Notes: a model not told the origin generated them from the sequence alone. Shown: positions 1 through 9,455, counted from the stretch's first letter. The stretch: DNA of 63,630 nucleotides from Roseibium sp. (GCA_017643925.1 JAEPML010000024.1:1-63630); one strand, 5' to 3'. Made by a program: numbers and translations.

Positions 1-60
1 GAGCCGCTCGCAAGAGAACCGATAAATGACGGCCGCAAACGCAACAACAGGGCAAATTTC

Positions 61-1422
61 GTGACGTTTAAGACAAAGTTGCTCCTCATCACAATTCTGC
101 CACTGATTGCAGTGTCGCTCCTGATTGGCGGTGCCACCTACTATCAGTCCAGACAGCTGATCAATGCCGAAACGCGATCCGTGGAACAAAGGATCCTCGC
201 GGCCAAGCGCCAGGAGATCCGCAACTATGTCAGCCTCGCCCTGACATCGATCGAACAGCTTTATGACGAGGAACCCGGCGGGCGGGAGGCTGCGCAGGCC
301 GAGGTGAAGGAAGTTCTCCAGAACCTGACCTTCGACTACGACGGCTATTTTTTCGTCTATACGCTGGACGGCACCAATATCGTTCATCCCAAGCTGCCCC
401 ATCTGGTTGGCGGCAACTGGTGGGACCTTCAGGACAATGACGGCGACTATGTTATCCGCAACCTGATCGCAGCCGCCAAGGACGGTGGCGGCTTTCACCA
501 ATATGTCTGGCACAAGCCCTCCACCGGGACCGTGGAGGAAAAACTCGGCTACGCGATCCTCCTGAACAAATGGGGCTGGATGCTGGGAACCGGCCTCTAC
601 ACGGACGACATTGCGCGGGAGGTTTCGGCGATCCGCGTAGATTTTGCCCGCAGCATCCGCCAGACCCTGCTGGTCACCTTCATGATCACGCAGGCCGCCA
701 TCATCATTGCGGGATCCCTGATCGCCGGTGTGCGCTTTTCCGAACAGAGGTTTGCCGACACCAAGCTGAAGGAACTGACCAACCGGATCTTCCAGGTCCA
801 GGAACAGGAGCGCAAACGCGTTTCCACGGAGCTGCATGACAGTATCTCGCAGCTGCTGGTCTCCGTGCGGTACGGCGTGGAGATGATCCACAGTGAAGCC
901 AATCGCAATTCGGACCTTCAGGCGCAGGCGGCAAAATGCCTGAAAACGTTGGACGGCACTATTGCCGAAGTCAGGCGCATTTCCCGGGACCTGCGCCCCA
1001 GTGTTCTTGATGACATGGGGCTTGCCGCTGCCCTGGGCAGCCTGGGCAAGGAATTCCAGAACCAGTCCGGCATCACGGTGAATGTGACCGCCGAGCAATG
1101 CCACAGCCGCCTGTCCGAAGGTGCGAAGACGGCGCTCTACAGGGTCGTGCAGGAATGCATGACCAACGTCGCCAAGCATTCGCAGGCAAGCGAAGTCAAT
1201 ATCAGCCTGAAGGTCGGTCTGCAGAGCCTGATACTGAGTGTGGAAGACAATGGCGTCGGTCTGCCACGCCCGCTGCCCAAATCCGGCGGACTGGGTTTCC
1301 GCAACATGCGCGAGCGGATCGAAACCTACGGCGGCAAACTTATTCTCAGTCGCAGGACATCAGGCGGCACCCGCATAAAAGTCCAGATGCCGCTCGACAA
1401 CCCGCAGGCAAAAGCGGCATGA
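61..1422 (+). CDS. Cache-domain sensor histidine kinase (NarL/HisKA_3 class)
   Basis: Membrane sensor kinase of a two-component system. Residues about 7-25 form a first membrane segment, 35-185 look like a periplasmic single Cache ligand-binding domain (YDGYFFVY and WGWMLGTGLY motifs), and about 200-222 form a second membrane segment. The HisKA_3 dimerisation domain carries the phospho-acceptor His259 in ELHDSI, and a HATPase_c domain with N-box ECMTNVAKHS lies near residue 370. The response regulator gene follows 7 bp downstream, so the two form one operon. GTG at 61 is taken as the start because a membrane anchor follows directly and AGGG lies about 10 bases upstream. The frame stays open to the window edge, so an earlier start cannot be excluded. 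Cache domains of this type often bind small organic acids; the ligand here is unknown. Confidence 0.9.
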   Translation: MTFKTKLLLITILPLIAVSLLIGGATYYQSRQLINAETRSVEQRILAAKRQEIRNYVSLALTSIEQLYDEEPGGREAAQAEVKEVLQNLTFDYDGYFFVYTLDGTNIVHPKLPHLVGGNWWDLQDNDGDYVIRNLIAAAKDGGGFHQYVWHKPSTGTVEEKLGYAILLNKWGWMLGTGLYTDDIAREVSAIRVDFARSIRQTLLVTFMITQAAIIIAGSLIAGVRFSEQRFADTKLKELTNRIFQVQEQERKRVSTELHDSISQLLVSVRYGVEMIHSEANRNSDLQAQAAKCLKTLDGTIAEVRRISRDLRPSVLDDMGLAAALGSLGKEFQNQSGITVNVTAEQCHSRLSEGAKTALYRVVQECMTNVAKHSQASEVNISLKVGLQSLILSVEDNGVGLPRPLPKSGGLGFRNMRERIETYGGKLILSRRTSGGTRIKVQMPLDNPQAKAA

Positions 1423-1429
1423 TGAAAAG

Positions 1430-2098
1430 ATGACGCTGCACTCACCTTCACCGCATGCCCTAGACCGCCCCATCCGGGTCCTGCTTGCCGACGATCATGA
1501 ACTGGTGCGTGATGGCATCCGGGCGCGCTTGCGCAGGGTTCCAGAAGTGGAAGTGGTGGGCGAGGCCACCAATGGTCGGGACGCCCTGGCCCTGGCCCGG
1601 GACCTGCGGCCGGACGTCCTGCTTATGGATGTTTCGATGCCGGTGATGAACGGTCTTGAGGCCGCCATGCAGCTTCGCAAGACACAGCCGGAAATCGCCG
1701 TTCTCATCCTGTCGATCTACGACAATCCTGAATATGTGCGTGGTGTTGTCCAGGCCGGGGCACGGGGCTACATCCTCAAGGACATCTCGGCAACCGAGAT
1801 GATTACCGCGATCAAGAGCGTGGCTACGGGCGGATATTATTTCTCCTCTGCCGTTGGGCCGACGCTGGTCGGAGCCAACACATCCGCACCGGTTGAGGAT
1901 CCGTACGGCCTCACGGATCGGGAGCGTCAGGTCCTGACCGCTGTCGCCAAGGGGCAGCCGAACAAGGATATCGCGGCGGAACTCGGCATCAGCGTACGCA
2001 CGGTCGAGTCTCATCGCTTGAACCTTCGTGAAAAAGTCGGCAATAAGAATGCTGCCCAGCTTTACAAGGTTGCTCAGGATCTGGGTTTGCTGGACTGA
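1430..2098 (+). CDS. NarL/LuxR-family DNA-binding response regulator
   Basis: Cytoplasmic partner of the upstream kinase. The receiver domain (residues about 15-135) has the acidic pair Asp21-Asp22, phospho-acceptor Asp67 in LLMDVSMP and conserved Lys117. A LuxR-type helix-turn-helix (about 155-215; LTDRERQVLTAVAKG and TVESHRLNLREKVG) binds DNA. Length of 222 residues is normal for NarL/FixJ-type regulators. Seven bases after the kinase stop make translational coupling likely. No target operator was identified; the nearest downstream gene on the same strand is a glutamine amidotransferase 65 bp away, which may or may not be a target. Confidence 0.93.
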   Translation: MTLHSPSPHALDRPIRVLLADDHELVRDGIRARLRRVPEVEVVGEATNGRDALALARDLRPDVLLMDVSMPVMNGLEAAMQLRKTQPEIAVLILSIYDNPEYVRGVVQAGARGYILKDISATEMITAIKSVATGGYYFSSAVGPTLVGANTSAPVEDPYGLTDRERQVLTAVAKGQPNKDIAAELGISVRTVESHRLNLREKVGNKNAAQLYKVAQDLGLLD

Positions 2099-2163
2099 CG
2101 ACATCGCTCGCAGTTTCCATCGGACCCCGCAATCAAAACCCAACATTCCACACAGGCCTTTAA

Positions 2164-2922
2164 ATGACCAAGCCGCTCGTAATGGTGACCGCCGACGTGA
2201 AGTCGATCGATGGCTTCAACTGGCACGCCGTGATTTCGTCCTATCTTCAGGCCGTCCTCAAGGGATCTGACGCCATCCCGATGATCCTGCCGTCGCTTGG
2301 TGCCGATCTCGATCTGGACTCTGCCCTCGATCAGGTCGACGGTGTGCTTGCAACCGGCTCCCGGTCGAATGTCAACCCGCAGCTCTACGGCCAGGTTCCA
2401 ACCGAGGAAAACGGCCCTTATGACCCGGACCGCGATGCAACGACCCTGCCGCTTCTGAAGCGCGCCGTAGAACGCGGGATCCCGGTTTTCGCCATCTGTC
2501 GCGGGATGCAGGAACTCAATGTTGCCCTGGGCGGAACATTGCTGACGGAGATCCAGGCCCTTGCCGGCAGAAACGATCACCGTGCACCGACATCTGAAAA
2601 GCAGGATGAACGGTTCCGGATCGCCCACCCGGTGGAAATCTCTGCCGGCGGCAGCCTTGAAGCCGCGCTTGGATCAGAACCGTTTGAAGTTAACTCGCTG
2701 CACCGGCAGGCCGTCGGCGATCTCGGCAACGGCCTTGTGATCGAAGCCCAGGCCGAGGACGGCACCATCGAGGCCATTTCGGTGAAGGACAGCCCCGGTT
2801 TCGTCCTTGCCACGCAATGGCATCCCGAGTGGTGGGTCATGACGGACGGCCCGTCGAAAAAGCTCTTCGCGGCCTTTGGACAGGCGATCCGAGACTATCG
2901 ACAGAAACGTCTGGGGCTCTGA
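2164..2922 (+). CDS. Class I glutamine amidotransferase, PuuD-like gamma-glutamyl-GABA hydrolase family (peptidase C26)
   Basis: Single-domain glutaminase-fold hydrolase of 252 residues. The nucleophile elbow is AICRGMQE with Cys112; His220 and Glu222 in QWHPEWW complete the triad, so the enzyme should be active. This family includes PuuD, which hydrolyses gamma-glutamyl-GABA to glutamate and GABA in putrescine breakdown, as well as relatives of unknown substrate. No other putrescine genes (puuA, puuB, puuC) are adjacent, so the physiological substrate is not settled by context. It follows the two-component pair on the same strand and converges with the DUF1007-NicO gene across a 36-bp gap. 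The start at 2164 fits the beta-strand TKPLVMVTADV expected at the N-terminus. Confidence 0.85.
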   Translation: MTKPLVMVTADVKSIDGFNWHAVISSYLQAVLKGSDAIPMILPSLGADLDLDSALDQVDGVLATGSRSNVNPQLYGQVPTEENGPYDPDRDATTLPLLKRAVERGIPVFAICRGMQELNVALGGTLLTEIQALAGRNDHRAPTSEKQDERFRIAHPVEISAGGSLEAALGSEPFEVNSLHRQAVGDLGNGLVIEAQAEDGTIEAISVKDSPGFVLATQWHPEWWVMTDGPSKKLFAAFGQAIRDYRQKRLGL

Positions 2923-2958
2923 TCCGTCTCTTCGGGAAATTGTTGCAAGCTGAGTGGC

Positions 2959-4827
2959 CTAGCGCCAACCAAGCGCGGCGATCAGCAACGTCAATCCGAG
3001 CAGGAACACGATCGACGCGCCGAGGATTTCGATGGACCGGTGGATCCTGATCGACATCGGGCTGCCTTCACCGAAAAGCCGGACGGCGAGATCCTTGGCG
3101 CCGACTGCAAGCCCGGCGAGGAGCGAGACGGTAATACCGGTACCAACGGCCATGGCAAGGGTCGAGGCGACACCAGCTGCAACCATGCCCTGGGACAACG
3201 CAAATACCAGAACGACCAAGGCCCCGGTACAGGGACGCAGTCCAACTGCCAGGACAATGGATGCGGCTCGGGCGAGCGTAATCTTGCCCTGGATCATGTC
3301 CGGGGTCGGTGCATGCGCATGCCCGCATGTCGAACATACCCCGTCGGGACCAATTTCGTGATGATGGCGATGTGAATGATCATGGTGCGCGTGGTGGTTG
3401 TGGGAATGACCATGGCCAGCTGCACCGGCGAAAGCCAGTTGATCACCACTGATGCGGTGCGCGACGCCCGCCAAAAGCGAACGCAGGGCCTTTTGCCAGA
3501 GCAACCACCCCCCTAGGGCGGTAATCAGGACATACGACCCGACTTCGAACCATTTCGCCGTGTCTTGAATGGCAATACTGGTCAGGTTGAAGACCACCGC
3601 GAGTCCGCCAACGAGCACAATTGCCGTCACGGCCTGCGCGAAAGCCGAAGCAAATGACAGCACAATGCCCTTCCTGAGGGTTTCATTGTTGGCCACCACG
3701 TAGGACGTAATGATCGCCTTGCCGTGACCGGGACCTGCGGCATGAAATATACCATAGGCGAAGGACAAGCCCATGAGGATCCAGAACGCGTTGGGATTGT
3801 TTCGGAAGGATCGCAGGCTCGAGACAAGTTCCTGGTAGAACTCTTTCTGCTTGGTGGCGATTGTTCCGAAGATCCGGTCGAAAAAACTTGTCTGCATCGT
3901 CACCGGATCTGCGGGATCAATGACAGCGACCGTTTCCTGAGAGGCAGTAACAACAGCGTCCGCCCTTGAGGATTGTTCCGGCTCCGCCTGCGGAGCGTCT
4001 GCGATTTCGATGGTCGTGGTTTCAACCTCGACAGAGGACGGCGCAGCTGCGACGGGCGTGGTGGCGGCAACGCCTGCGCAGTTGACGATGAGCTGATTGA
4101 CCTGTGTTGCCGCGGCAGATTGGAGTTCGGGGGGCAGGTCCCGCTGGTCCGGGCCGATCTGCGCCAGCGCATAGGCCGTCGCATCATCCAGGGGCGGCGG
4201 CTCTTTTCGGGTGACCTGGCAGGCGCCCGGCGCATTCACTATACCAACGGCACTGTCTTCCTTACCGAAACGGAAATCGACGTAATAGGTCGGGTCATAG
4301 ACGTCCAGCGTGATGGTGTTCGCAGCATCGGTTGTTTCCTTGAGCGGAAGCGTAAAATGCAGCTCCAGGAGGTCGACACTTTTCAGCGCCTCACCACCGT
4401 TCATGCGAATGTCTTCCTGGATTGCCTCGAAATCCTCGGGCTTCATGACCCAGTAGTCTTCGATTGGAACAGTAGTGACTTCCAGCCAGTAGTCGGTCGG
4501 AATACCGAAATCCAGTTCGATACGCGTGTTGTCACCAAAGGTGAAATAGCCGAAATCGGCCATGCTATCGATATTGACGTCGGCCAGTTCGCTCAACTCT
4601 TCCCGCGAATAGATGCCGTCACCGTTCTTGTCGAACCCCTGGATGGCAAAGGCGGTAAACGCGTCGTCAAAGCGAAATATGTGATTGACAGCGACGGCCT
4701 GCCCGTTGTCATCGAACACCAGTTTTGAGCGGGTTTCAACGAAGACATGCGGATGCGCCAGTGCACCAACGATCGATGCGCACAAGACACTGAAGACAAC
4801 AAGAATGTGCCTCTGAAATTTGGTCAT
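2959..4827 (-). CDS. DUF1007-NicO fusion: periplasmic metal-associated domain joined to a nickel/cobalt-type exporter
   Basis: A 622-residue two-part membrane protein. A signal peptide (MTKFQRH start, cut after GALA) precedes a DUF1007 domain (about residues 20-215; begins HPHVFVETRSKLVF and contains an EF-hand-like DKNGDGIYSREE stretch), then a Pro/Ala-rich linker, then a NicO/RcnA-type transporter (about 330-620) with GIFHAAGPGHGKAI and GLRPCTGALVVLVFALSQG. Between membrane segments lies a cytoplasmic loop crowded with His (about 19 His within 45 residues) plus CSTCGHAHA, typical of metal binding. NicO proteins export Ni or Co; DUF1007 is commonly encoded next to them and is here fused. The start at 4827 was preferred over the longer frame because it gives a clean signal peptide. 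Confidence 0.88.
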   Translation of the reverse strand: MTKFQRHILVVFSVLCASIVGALAHPHVFVETRSKLVFDDNGQAVAVNHIFRFDDAFTAFAIQGFDKNGDGIYSREELSELADVNIDSMADFGYFTFGDNTRIELDFGIPTDYWLEVTTVPIEDYWVMKPEDFEAIQEDIRMNGGEALKSVDLLELHFTLPLKETTDAANTITLDVYDPTYYVDFRFGKEDSAVGIVNAPGACQVTRKEPPPLDDATAYALAQIGPDQRDLPPELQSAAATQVNQLIVNCAGVAATTPVAAAPSSVEVETTTIEIADAPQAEPEQSSRADAVVTASQETVAVIDPADPVTMQTSFFDRIFGTIATKQKEFYQELVSSLRSFRNNPNAFWILMGLSFAYGIFHAAGPGHGKAIITSYVVANNETLRKGIVLSFASAFAQAVTAIVLVGGLAVVFNLTSIAIQDTAKWFEVGSYVLITALGGWLLWQKALRSLLAGVAHRISGDQLAFAGAAGHGHSHNHHAHHDHSHRHHHEIGPDGVCSTCGHAHAPTPDMIQGKITLARAASIVLAVGLRPCTGALVVLVFALSQGMVAAGVASTLAMAVGTGITVSLLAGLAVGAKDLAVRLFGEGSPMSIRIHRSIEILGASIVFLLGLTLLIAALGWR

Positions 4828-5107
4828 GGCTGAGTAGAGCAGATCAACAAGACGGCGCACAGGGTTCCCCGATGTCTGACTGGACTCGTTTAAATGGCAC
4901 AGCTGCGTGTCTCTGACCAGTAAAGACGGCAGGATAATGACCACAATTGCTTTCCGCAGCGCAAAACTGTTGAGAAACAGATTTTGTGATCATTCCCAAA
5001 AAACGGAATATTTTATTCGATCTTCAGTGGTTATCCGGGAGAAAGAAGACATACTTCTCGTTATTGCGCGTAAAATATTCACAACGATAACGACGACAGA
5101 GCCAGTT

Positions 5108-6181
5108 ATGAACGCCTTGCACACTTCTGTTCACCACAGCGCGGTTTTCGATCACCCGGAAATGGGCGAACACGAGAACGTTGTCTTCGTCCAGGACAAG
5201 GACACCGGACTGAGCGCGATCATCGCCGTACACGATACGACACTGGGACCAGCCCTCGGCGGGTGCCGCGTCTGGCCATATGAAAATCCGGCTGACGCCC
5301 TGACCGATGCACTGCGTCTATCCCGTGGAATGACTTACAAGAACTCCCTCGCAGGGCTTGATCTCGGTGGCGGCAAGGCTGTCATCATGGCCGACCCGCG
5401 CAAGGAAAAGTCTCCCGAAATGATGGAGGCCTTTGGTCGTCATGTGGAGCGCCTGGCGGGAACCTACATCACGGCGGAAGATGTCGGTGTCTCGCCCGAC
5501 GACATGGAGGCCGTTGCCCGGCATACGGACCATGTACGCGGCACAAGCGACACGGGTCTTGGCGATCCGTCTCCCTATACGGCACTTGGTGTGTTCGAGG
5601 GCATCAAGGCTTCGGCAAACCATGTGTTTGGAAGTCACGATCTGAGCGGCAAGAAAGTATCGCTTCAGGGGCTCGGACATGTCGGCTTTGACGTTGCCGG
5701 CAAACTGCACAAGGCCGGTGCCAGGCTCACCGTGTCCGACATTCATGCCCCTGCCGTCCTGCGCGCCATCGAGGCATTCGGAGCAACGGCGGCCGATCCT
5801 GCAGAAGCCCATATGGTCGACGCGGATATCTTCGTCCCCTGCGCACTGGGTGCTGGTCTGAATGCGCGGACAATTCCGCAGATCCAGGCTCGCGTTGTCG
5901 CCGGCGCGGCGAACAACCAGCTGCAGACACCGGCAGACGGGATTGCTCTCAGGAAACGCGGCATTCTTTATGCTCCGGACTACGCGATCAATGCCGGCGG
6001 CGTGATTTCCATTGCCCTTGCAACACCGGGCGGAGATGACATTGCAGTCACGGAGAAGACCATGGCGATCGGTGAGACGCTGAGCGCGATCTACGAGAGA
6101 GCCGAACGCGACGAGGCAACGCCCGAACAGATTGCGGACAGGATGGCCGAGGAGAGGTTGTCAAAGGCAAGCAACCTTTGA
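5108..6181 (+). CDS. Leucine/phenylalanine/valine dehydrogenase family protein (Glu/Leu/Phe/Val dehydrogenase)
   Basis: NAD-dependent oxidative deaminase of branched or aromatic amino acids, converting an L-amino acid to its 2-oxo acid and ammonia. The N-terminal dimerisation/catalytic domain has GPALGGCRVWPY with catalytic lysines at about 78 (MTYKNSLAG) and 90 (LGGGKAVI). The Rossmann domain has LQGLGHVGFDVA. Its 357-residue length matches leucine dehydrogenases rather than the roughly 450-residue glutamate dehydrogenases. ATG 5108 is chosen because MNALHTSVHHSAVF aligns with family N-termini; the upstream extension is AT-rich and not protein-like. It is divergent from the metal exporter across 280 bp. 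No Lrp/AsnC regulator sits beside it. Leucine versus phenylalanine preference cannot be read from the sequence alone. Confidence 0.87.
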   Translation: MNALHTSVHHSAVFDHPEMGEHENVVFVQDKDTGLSAIIAVHDTTLGPALGGCRVWPYENPADALTDALRLSRGMTYKNSLAGLDLGGGKAVIMADPRKEKSPEMMEAFGRHVERLAGTYITAEDVGVSPDDMEAVARHTDHVRGTSDTGLGDPSPYTALGVFEGIKASANHVFGSHDLSGKKVSLQGLGHVGFDVAGKLHKAGARLTVSDIHAPAVLRAIEAFGATAADPAEAHMVDADIFVPCALGAGLNARTIPQIQARVVAGAANNQLQTPADGIALRKRGILYAPDYAINAGGVISIALATPGGDDIAVTEKTMAIGETLSAIYERAERDEATPEQIADRMAEERLSKASNL

Positions 6182-6209
6182 CGAAATGTATGAAAACACA
6201 TCCTGAACG

Positions 6210-6237
6210 GAAAACGGCGGCCATGGCCGCCGTTTTC
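6210..6237. terminator. Bidirectional intrinsic terminator
   Basis: A perfect 28-bp palindrome with arms GAAAACGGCGGCCA/TGGCCGCCGTTTTC. It lies between the converging leucine-dehydrogenase-like and TetR genes. The GC stem with A-tract on one side and T-tract on the other lets it work on both strands. Confidence 0.8.
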
Positions 6238-6268
6238 AATTGAGATCTCCCGGACCGAAGTGTAAGGC

Positions 6269-6808
6269 TCACGAATACTTTGTTTCGTTGGTTTCCTTGA
6301 ACATCCTGCGCACCGCCCGCTTGGCATCCTCGACAGCGGTCTCTCCCATCTCCGCATAACAGGCGGTCACACCTTCATGCAGAAGATAAAGCGACGACGC
6401 AAAGGAGGTATTGCCGCTGAGCTCGCCGAAGAACGCGAGCAGCTCACCCTTGTGGCGCTTGACGGTGCTCTCGATATCCGTGCTGTCGGGATTGGCCGCC
6501 AGGGCCTGACGGAAAAAACATTCCTTGCCGTCGGTCATGCGCATCCAGCCACCCAGCTTGTCAAACAACTGTTCGGCAGCGGCAAGACCCGGTTCGCTAA
6601 CCCCTTCGCGCACGTATTTCAGATAGCGGCGATGCCGGTATTCAAGCGCTCCCAGCACCATGGCTTCCTTGGAAGGAAAGTAGCGATAGAGCGTCCGCAT
6701 GCTGACACCGACACCGGCGCGCAATTCCGGAACGCTCGGATCCGCGAATCCCCGGCTCCAGAACACCTTCTCGAGGCCAGCTGCAATTGTGTCTTCTGTG
6801 TCATCCAT
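6269..6808 (-). CDS. TetR/AcrR-family transcriptional regulator
   Basis: A 179-residue repressor-type protein. The N-terminal helix-turn-helix (about residues 8-52) contains GVSMRTLYRYFPSKEAMV, the usual TetR recognition helix signature. The C-terminal ligand domain has no recognisable subfamily mark. It starts at ATG 6808, facing away from the upstream LysR gene by about 140 bp on the same strand. No effector pump or enzyme is divergently paired with it, so its target is not evident from context. Confidence 0.88.
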   Translation of the reverse strand: MDDTEDTIAAGLEKVFWSRGFADPSVPELRAGVGVSMRTLYRYFPSKEAMVLGALEYRHRRYLKYVREGVSEPGLAAAEQLFDKLGGWMRMTDGKECFFRQALAANPDSTDIESTVKRHKGELLAFFGELSGNTSFASSLYLLHEGVTACYAEMGETAVEDAKRAVRRMFKETNETKYS

Positions 6809-6947
6809 GATTAGACTTTGGGGTGCCCGACCTGTATTTGCAAGTCTTACTTCCGCCTAAACTTAATGAAGCCTTGGCGTTTCAAATATTCCTGAGAAAA
6901 GAAATCGGATTCCGGTTAATTACGTGGGGCTTCACACCTCAGCACCG

Positions 6948-7847
6948 CTAGCAGGGCGACATGGAACTGCCATAGCAATCGACCAGGAAATCGACAAACG
7001 CACGCACCTTGGCGCTCAGGTGGCGGCGATGCGGATAAACGGCATAGATGCCGCGAAGCGGTTCCTCATAGTTTTCGAGCAAGACCACCAGATCCCCGGA
7101 CGCAACATCGTCCCGGACAAAAAAGAGAGGCGTCCTCAAGAATCCCAGTCCCAGCCGGGCTGCCTCGCGCGCTGCGGAGGCACTGTTGACCTCCAGGGGG
7201 CCCTTGACGGCAACCGTCAGTTTTTCGCCATTGTCCTGAAAAGCCCAGTTCTGTTTGAAGCGGTAATTCGTGTCGATGATGCAAGGCCTTGCAGCAAGAT
7301 CCGCCGGAACTTTCGGCTCTCCGTATTTCTCGATCGCCTCCTTGCTGGCCACGAGCACCGTTCGAAACGGAGCAATCTTGCGTGCAATCAGGCTGGAATC
7401 ATCCAACTGCGTCACGCGAACGGCCACATCGAACCCTTCCTCGACAAGGTCGACAATCCGGTCTTCCAACCGGAGATCCAGGACAATGTCGGGATGCTCG
7501 ACGAGAAACAGCATCATGGCCCGATTGAGAATATCGTCGCCCATGGATCTTGGTGCGGACACGCGAAGTCGACCACGCACTTCCTTGTGGGACGACTGCA
7601 CCGAAGCCTGCAGGTCCTCGATCCTCTGCAGGATCTCAACCGCTTCCTTGTAATAGGCTTCTCCGACCTCGGTGAGGGACACCTGGCGCGTGGTCCTGTT
7701 CAACAGGCGAACGCCTAGTTCATCTTCCAGCTCGCCGACATATTTCGACACCAGCGCCTTGGACCTGCCCATCTCACGGGCAGCTGCTGAAAACCCCTTG
7801 GACTCGACCACTTGAATGAAGCAGCGCATGCGCGTGATGGCGTCCAT
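6948..7847 (-). CDS. LysR-family transcriptional regulator
   Basis: A 299-residue LysR protein: winged helix-turn-helix at residues about 1-60 (FSAAAREMGRSKALVSKYVGELEDELGVRLLNRTTRQVSLTEVG in outline) and a periplasmic-binding-protein-like effector domain from about 90. The motif order and RLRVSAPRSMG linker put it in the large CrgA-like group of LysR regulators. ATG 7847 is preferred to the longer frame because AGAAGGAAACCG stands right before it as a ribosome binding site. No divergent target gene is adjacent; the next minus-strand gene upstream is DUF2937. Confidence 0.9.
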   Translation of the reverse strand: MDAITRMRCFIQVVESKGFSAAAREMGRSKALVSKYVGELEDELGVRLLNRTTRQVSLTEVGEAYYKEAVEILQRIEDLQASVQSSHKEVRGRLRVSAPRSMGDDILNRAMMLFLVEHPDIVLDLRLEDRIVDLVEEGFDVAVRVTQLDDSSLIARKIAPFRTVLVASKEAIEKYGEPKVPADLAARPCIIDTNYRFKQNWAFQDNGEKLTVAVKGPLEVNSASAAREAARLGLGFLRTPLFFVRDDVASGDLVVLLENYEEPLRGIYAVYPHRRHLSAKVRAFVDFLVDCYGSSMSPC

Positions 7848-7957
7848 TCGGTTTCCTTCTCGTTCCGGTGTCAACTCACCGAGTGATTACCGCATTTTCC
7901 GGCAGAGCCAAAGCGCCGCGCTCCGCGTATCAAGGCCCGTCAGCATTTGCAGGGAAC

Positions 7958-8458
7958 TTATCGGGTTGCCAGCTTGCGCCGGCGTCCGAGCCGGGTCATT
8001 GCCAGCAGCACCCGCATGACCAGCAATCCCGCCAACGCGCCAACGCCTGCGCTTGCAAAACCGACAGGCGTCACGGGAATGGCGGGTTCGTAGTCATGCG
8101 CCGTTGCCTGTGCCAATTGTGGATCGACACCACGCAAGAAGATCATGAGCCTGTCGAAGGGGCCGGCTCCCAGCAGCTCCTCCTGCTGCTGCTTCAAGTT
8201 CGCCAGGCGCTGGTCCGCATTCGCCATGCTGTCTCCCCGCGCCCGGATGAAAGGGTCTTCGGAGGATTTCTGACGGGAAATCGCTTCGGAGACGGACAAT
8301 CCGTATTGGGATGCATCCCGCTTGAAATCTGCCAGGACCTCCTCCAGAGCATCAATTGCACCACCCAGCCGCTGCCGATACTGCTGGGCGAATTCCGGCA
8401 ACTGTGAGGTCGCCGTTCCGCTCAGCACCATAACGATCAGCATCAACACCCGGGCCAT
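7958..8458 (-). CDS. DUF2937 family membrane protein
   Basis: A 166-residue protein with an N-terminal membrane segment or signal anchor (MARVLMLIVMVLSG), a helical, Gln/Glu-rich middle that begins QLPEFAQQYRQRLGGAIDALEEVLADF, and a second membrane segment near residues 130-152 followed by an Arg/Lys-rich cytoplasmic end. This is the typical layout of DUF2937, a family of unknown function. The gene lies 8 bp after the WD40 gene and 11 bp separate that one from the CobW-type gene, so the three probably form one transcription unit. Confidence 0.8.
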   Translation of the reverse strand: MARVLMLIVMVLSGTATSQLPEFAQQYRQRLGGAIDALEEVLADFKRDASQYGLSVSEAISRQKSSEDPFIRARGDSMANADQRLANLKQQQEELLGAGPFDRLMIFLRGVDPQLAQATAHDYEPAIPVTPVGFASAGVGALAGLLVMRVLLAMTRLGRRRKLATR

Positions 8459-8466
8459 GAGTTCTC

Positions 8467-9444
8467 CTAGTCCTTCAGGCTGACAATACCCGCCTCGGCG
8501 GCTTCCGTACCGAATACAAGCCGGTCGCCGTGATCGTTCCAGTCTATCGTGCTGACAGGTCCCTCACCCGGCCCGCGAAGCAAAACCGCCGCGTTGTCCG
8601 CAAATCGGCTGATCAAAATTGTGCCGTCCTGGTAACCAATCGCAACAACCTCTTCCATCGGATGGCAGGCCACAGCCGTCACTTGAGCATCGTCTCGAGC
8701 GCCCAGCTGCAATGGCGCTTGGCCCATGGGTCCATTCTTACCGTGGTACGGCCAAAGGATCGCTGCATTTGCTCCCGATGTTGCAAGGTACTTGCCCCCG
8801 TGGGACCAGCTAAAGGATTTCACCTTTGCCGGGTAACCGCTCATGCGCATATCCTGCGTATCCGACAGGCGCCATCCGTGGAGCGCGTTTTCCTGCATCG
8901 CGGTGACCAGGTACTTCCCGTCAGGTGAAAAACTGATCCCGAGATGCGCCCCCTTCCAGGAAAGCGTGACCGGATCGCTGTCCCTGCCGGCCCACCAGAG
9001 CGTTGCCCCGTCATAGCGGGAGACAGCCAGACGATTTCCCTTTGGCGCGAATGCCAGCCCGCCGACCGCACGCTCATGGTTGAATTCCCGTTCCGTGCCG
9101 TCGCTGTCTCTGACCCAGGCAGTGCGCCCGCTGGCAAAGGCGATTGCACCGGAAGGACCGGTTGCGATCAGATCGATCCACTTTCGGGGACGTTCTGCGA
9201 GGAGTTCATGGGTTCCATCAGCCCTGCAGGCGAAGATGCAGCCGTCATCACCCGATGTCACAAGGCAGGCGTGGTCGCGAGACGGTTCCGCGGCAAGAAG
9301 ACCGGACTTGTGCGGCCGGATGGACTTCGTTCCTTCGGCGAAAAACAGAACCTCGCCTTCTCCAGTTGCGAAAAAGGCGCTGTCTTTCAGATATCCGGCG
9401 CGGACAACAAATCCGTCCACGTCAACGGGAGCAATTGTCGGCAA
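8467..9444 (-). CDS. WD40-repeat protein
   Basis: A 325-residue protein with no signal peptide, built of WD40-like repeats, for example FSPDGKYLVTAMQENALHGW, WSHGGKYLATSGANAAILW and WNDHGDRLVFGTE. The repeat number is compatible with a single seven-bladed propeller, presumably a cytoplasmic protein-protein scaffold. It sits between a CobW-type GTPase gene (11 bp upstream) and DUF2937. Linkage to the metallochaperone suggests a role connected with metal supply, but this is inference; no enzymatic motif is visible. Confidence 0.82.
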   Translation of the reverse strand: MPTIAPVDVDGFVVRAGYLKDSAFFATGEGEVLFFAEGTKSIRPHKSGLLAAEPSRDHACLVTSGDDGCIFACRADGTHELLAERPRKWIDLIATGPSGAIAFASGRTAWVRDSDGTEREFNHERAVGGLAFAPKGNRLAVSRYDGATLWWAGRDSDPVTLSWKGAHLGISFSPDGKYLVTAMQENALHGWRLSDTQDMRMSGYPAKVKSFSWSHGGKYLATSGANAAILWPYHGKNGPMGQAPLQLGARDDAQVTAVACHPMEEVVAIGYQDGTILISRFADNAAVLLRGPGEGPVSTIDWNDHGDRLVFGTEAAEAGIVSLKD

Positions 9445-9455
9445 AACTCAGGTCC

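Noticed and set aside
3973..4728. Plus-strand open frame of 251 codons inside the DUF1007-NicO gene
   Set aside because: Antisense shadow with no recognisable domain, whereas the minus-strand reading has clear family motifs.
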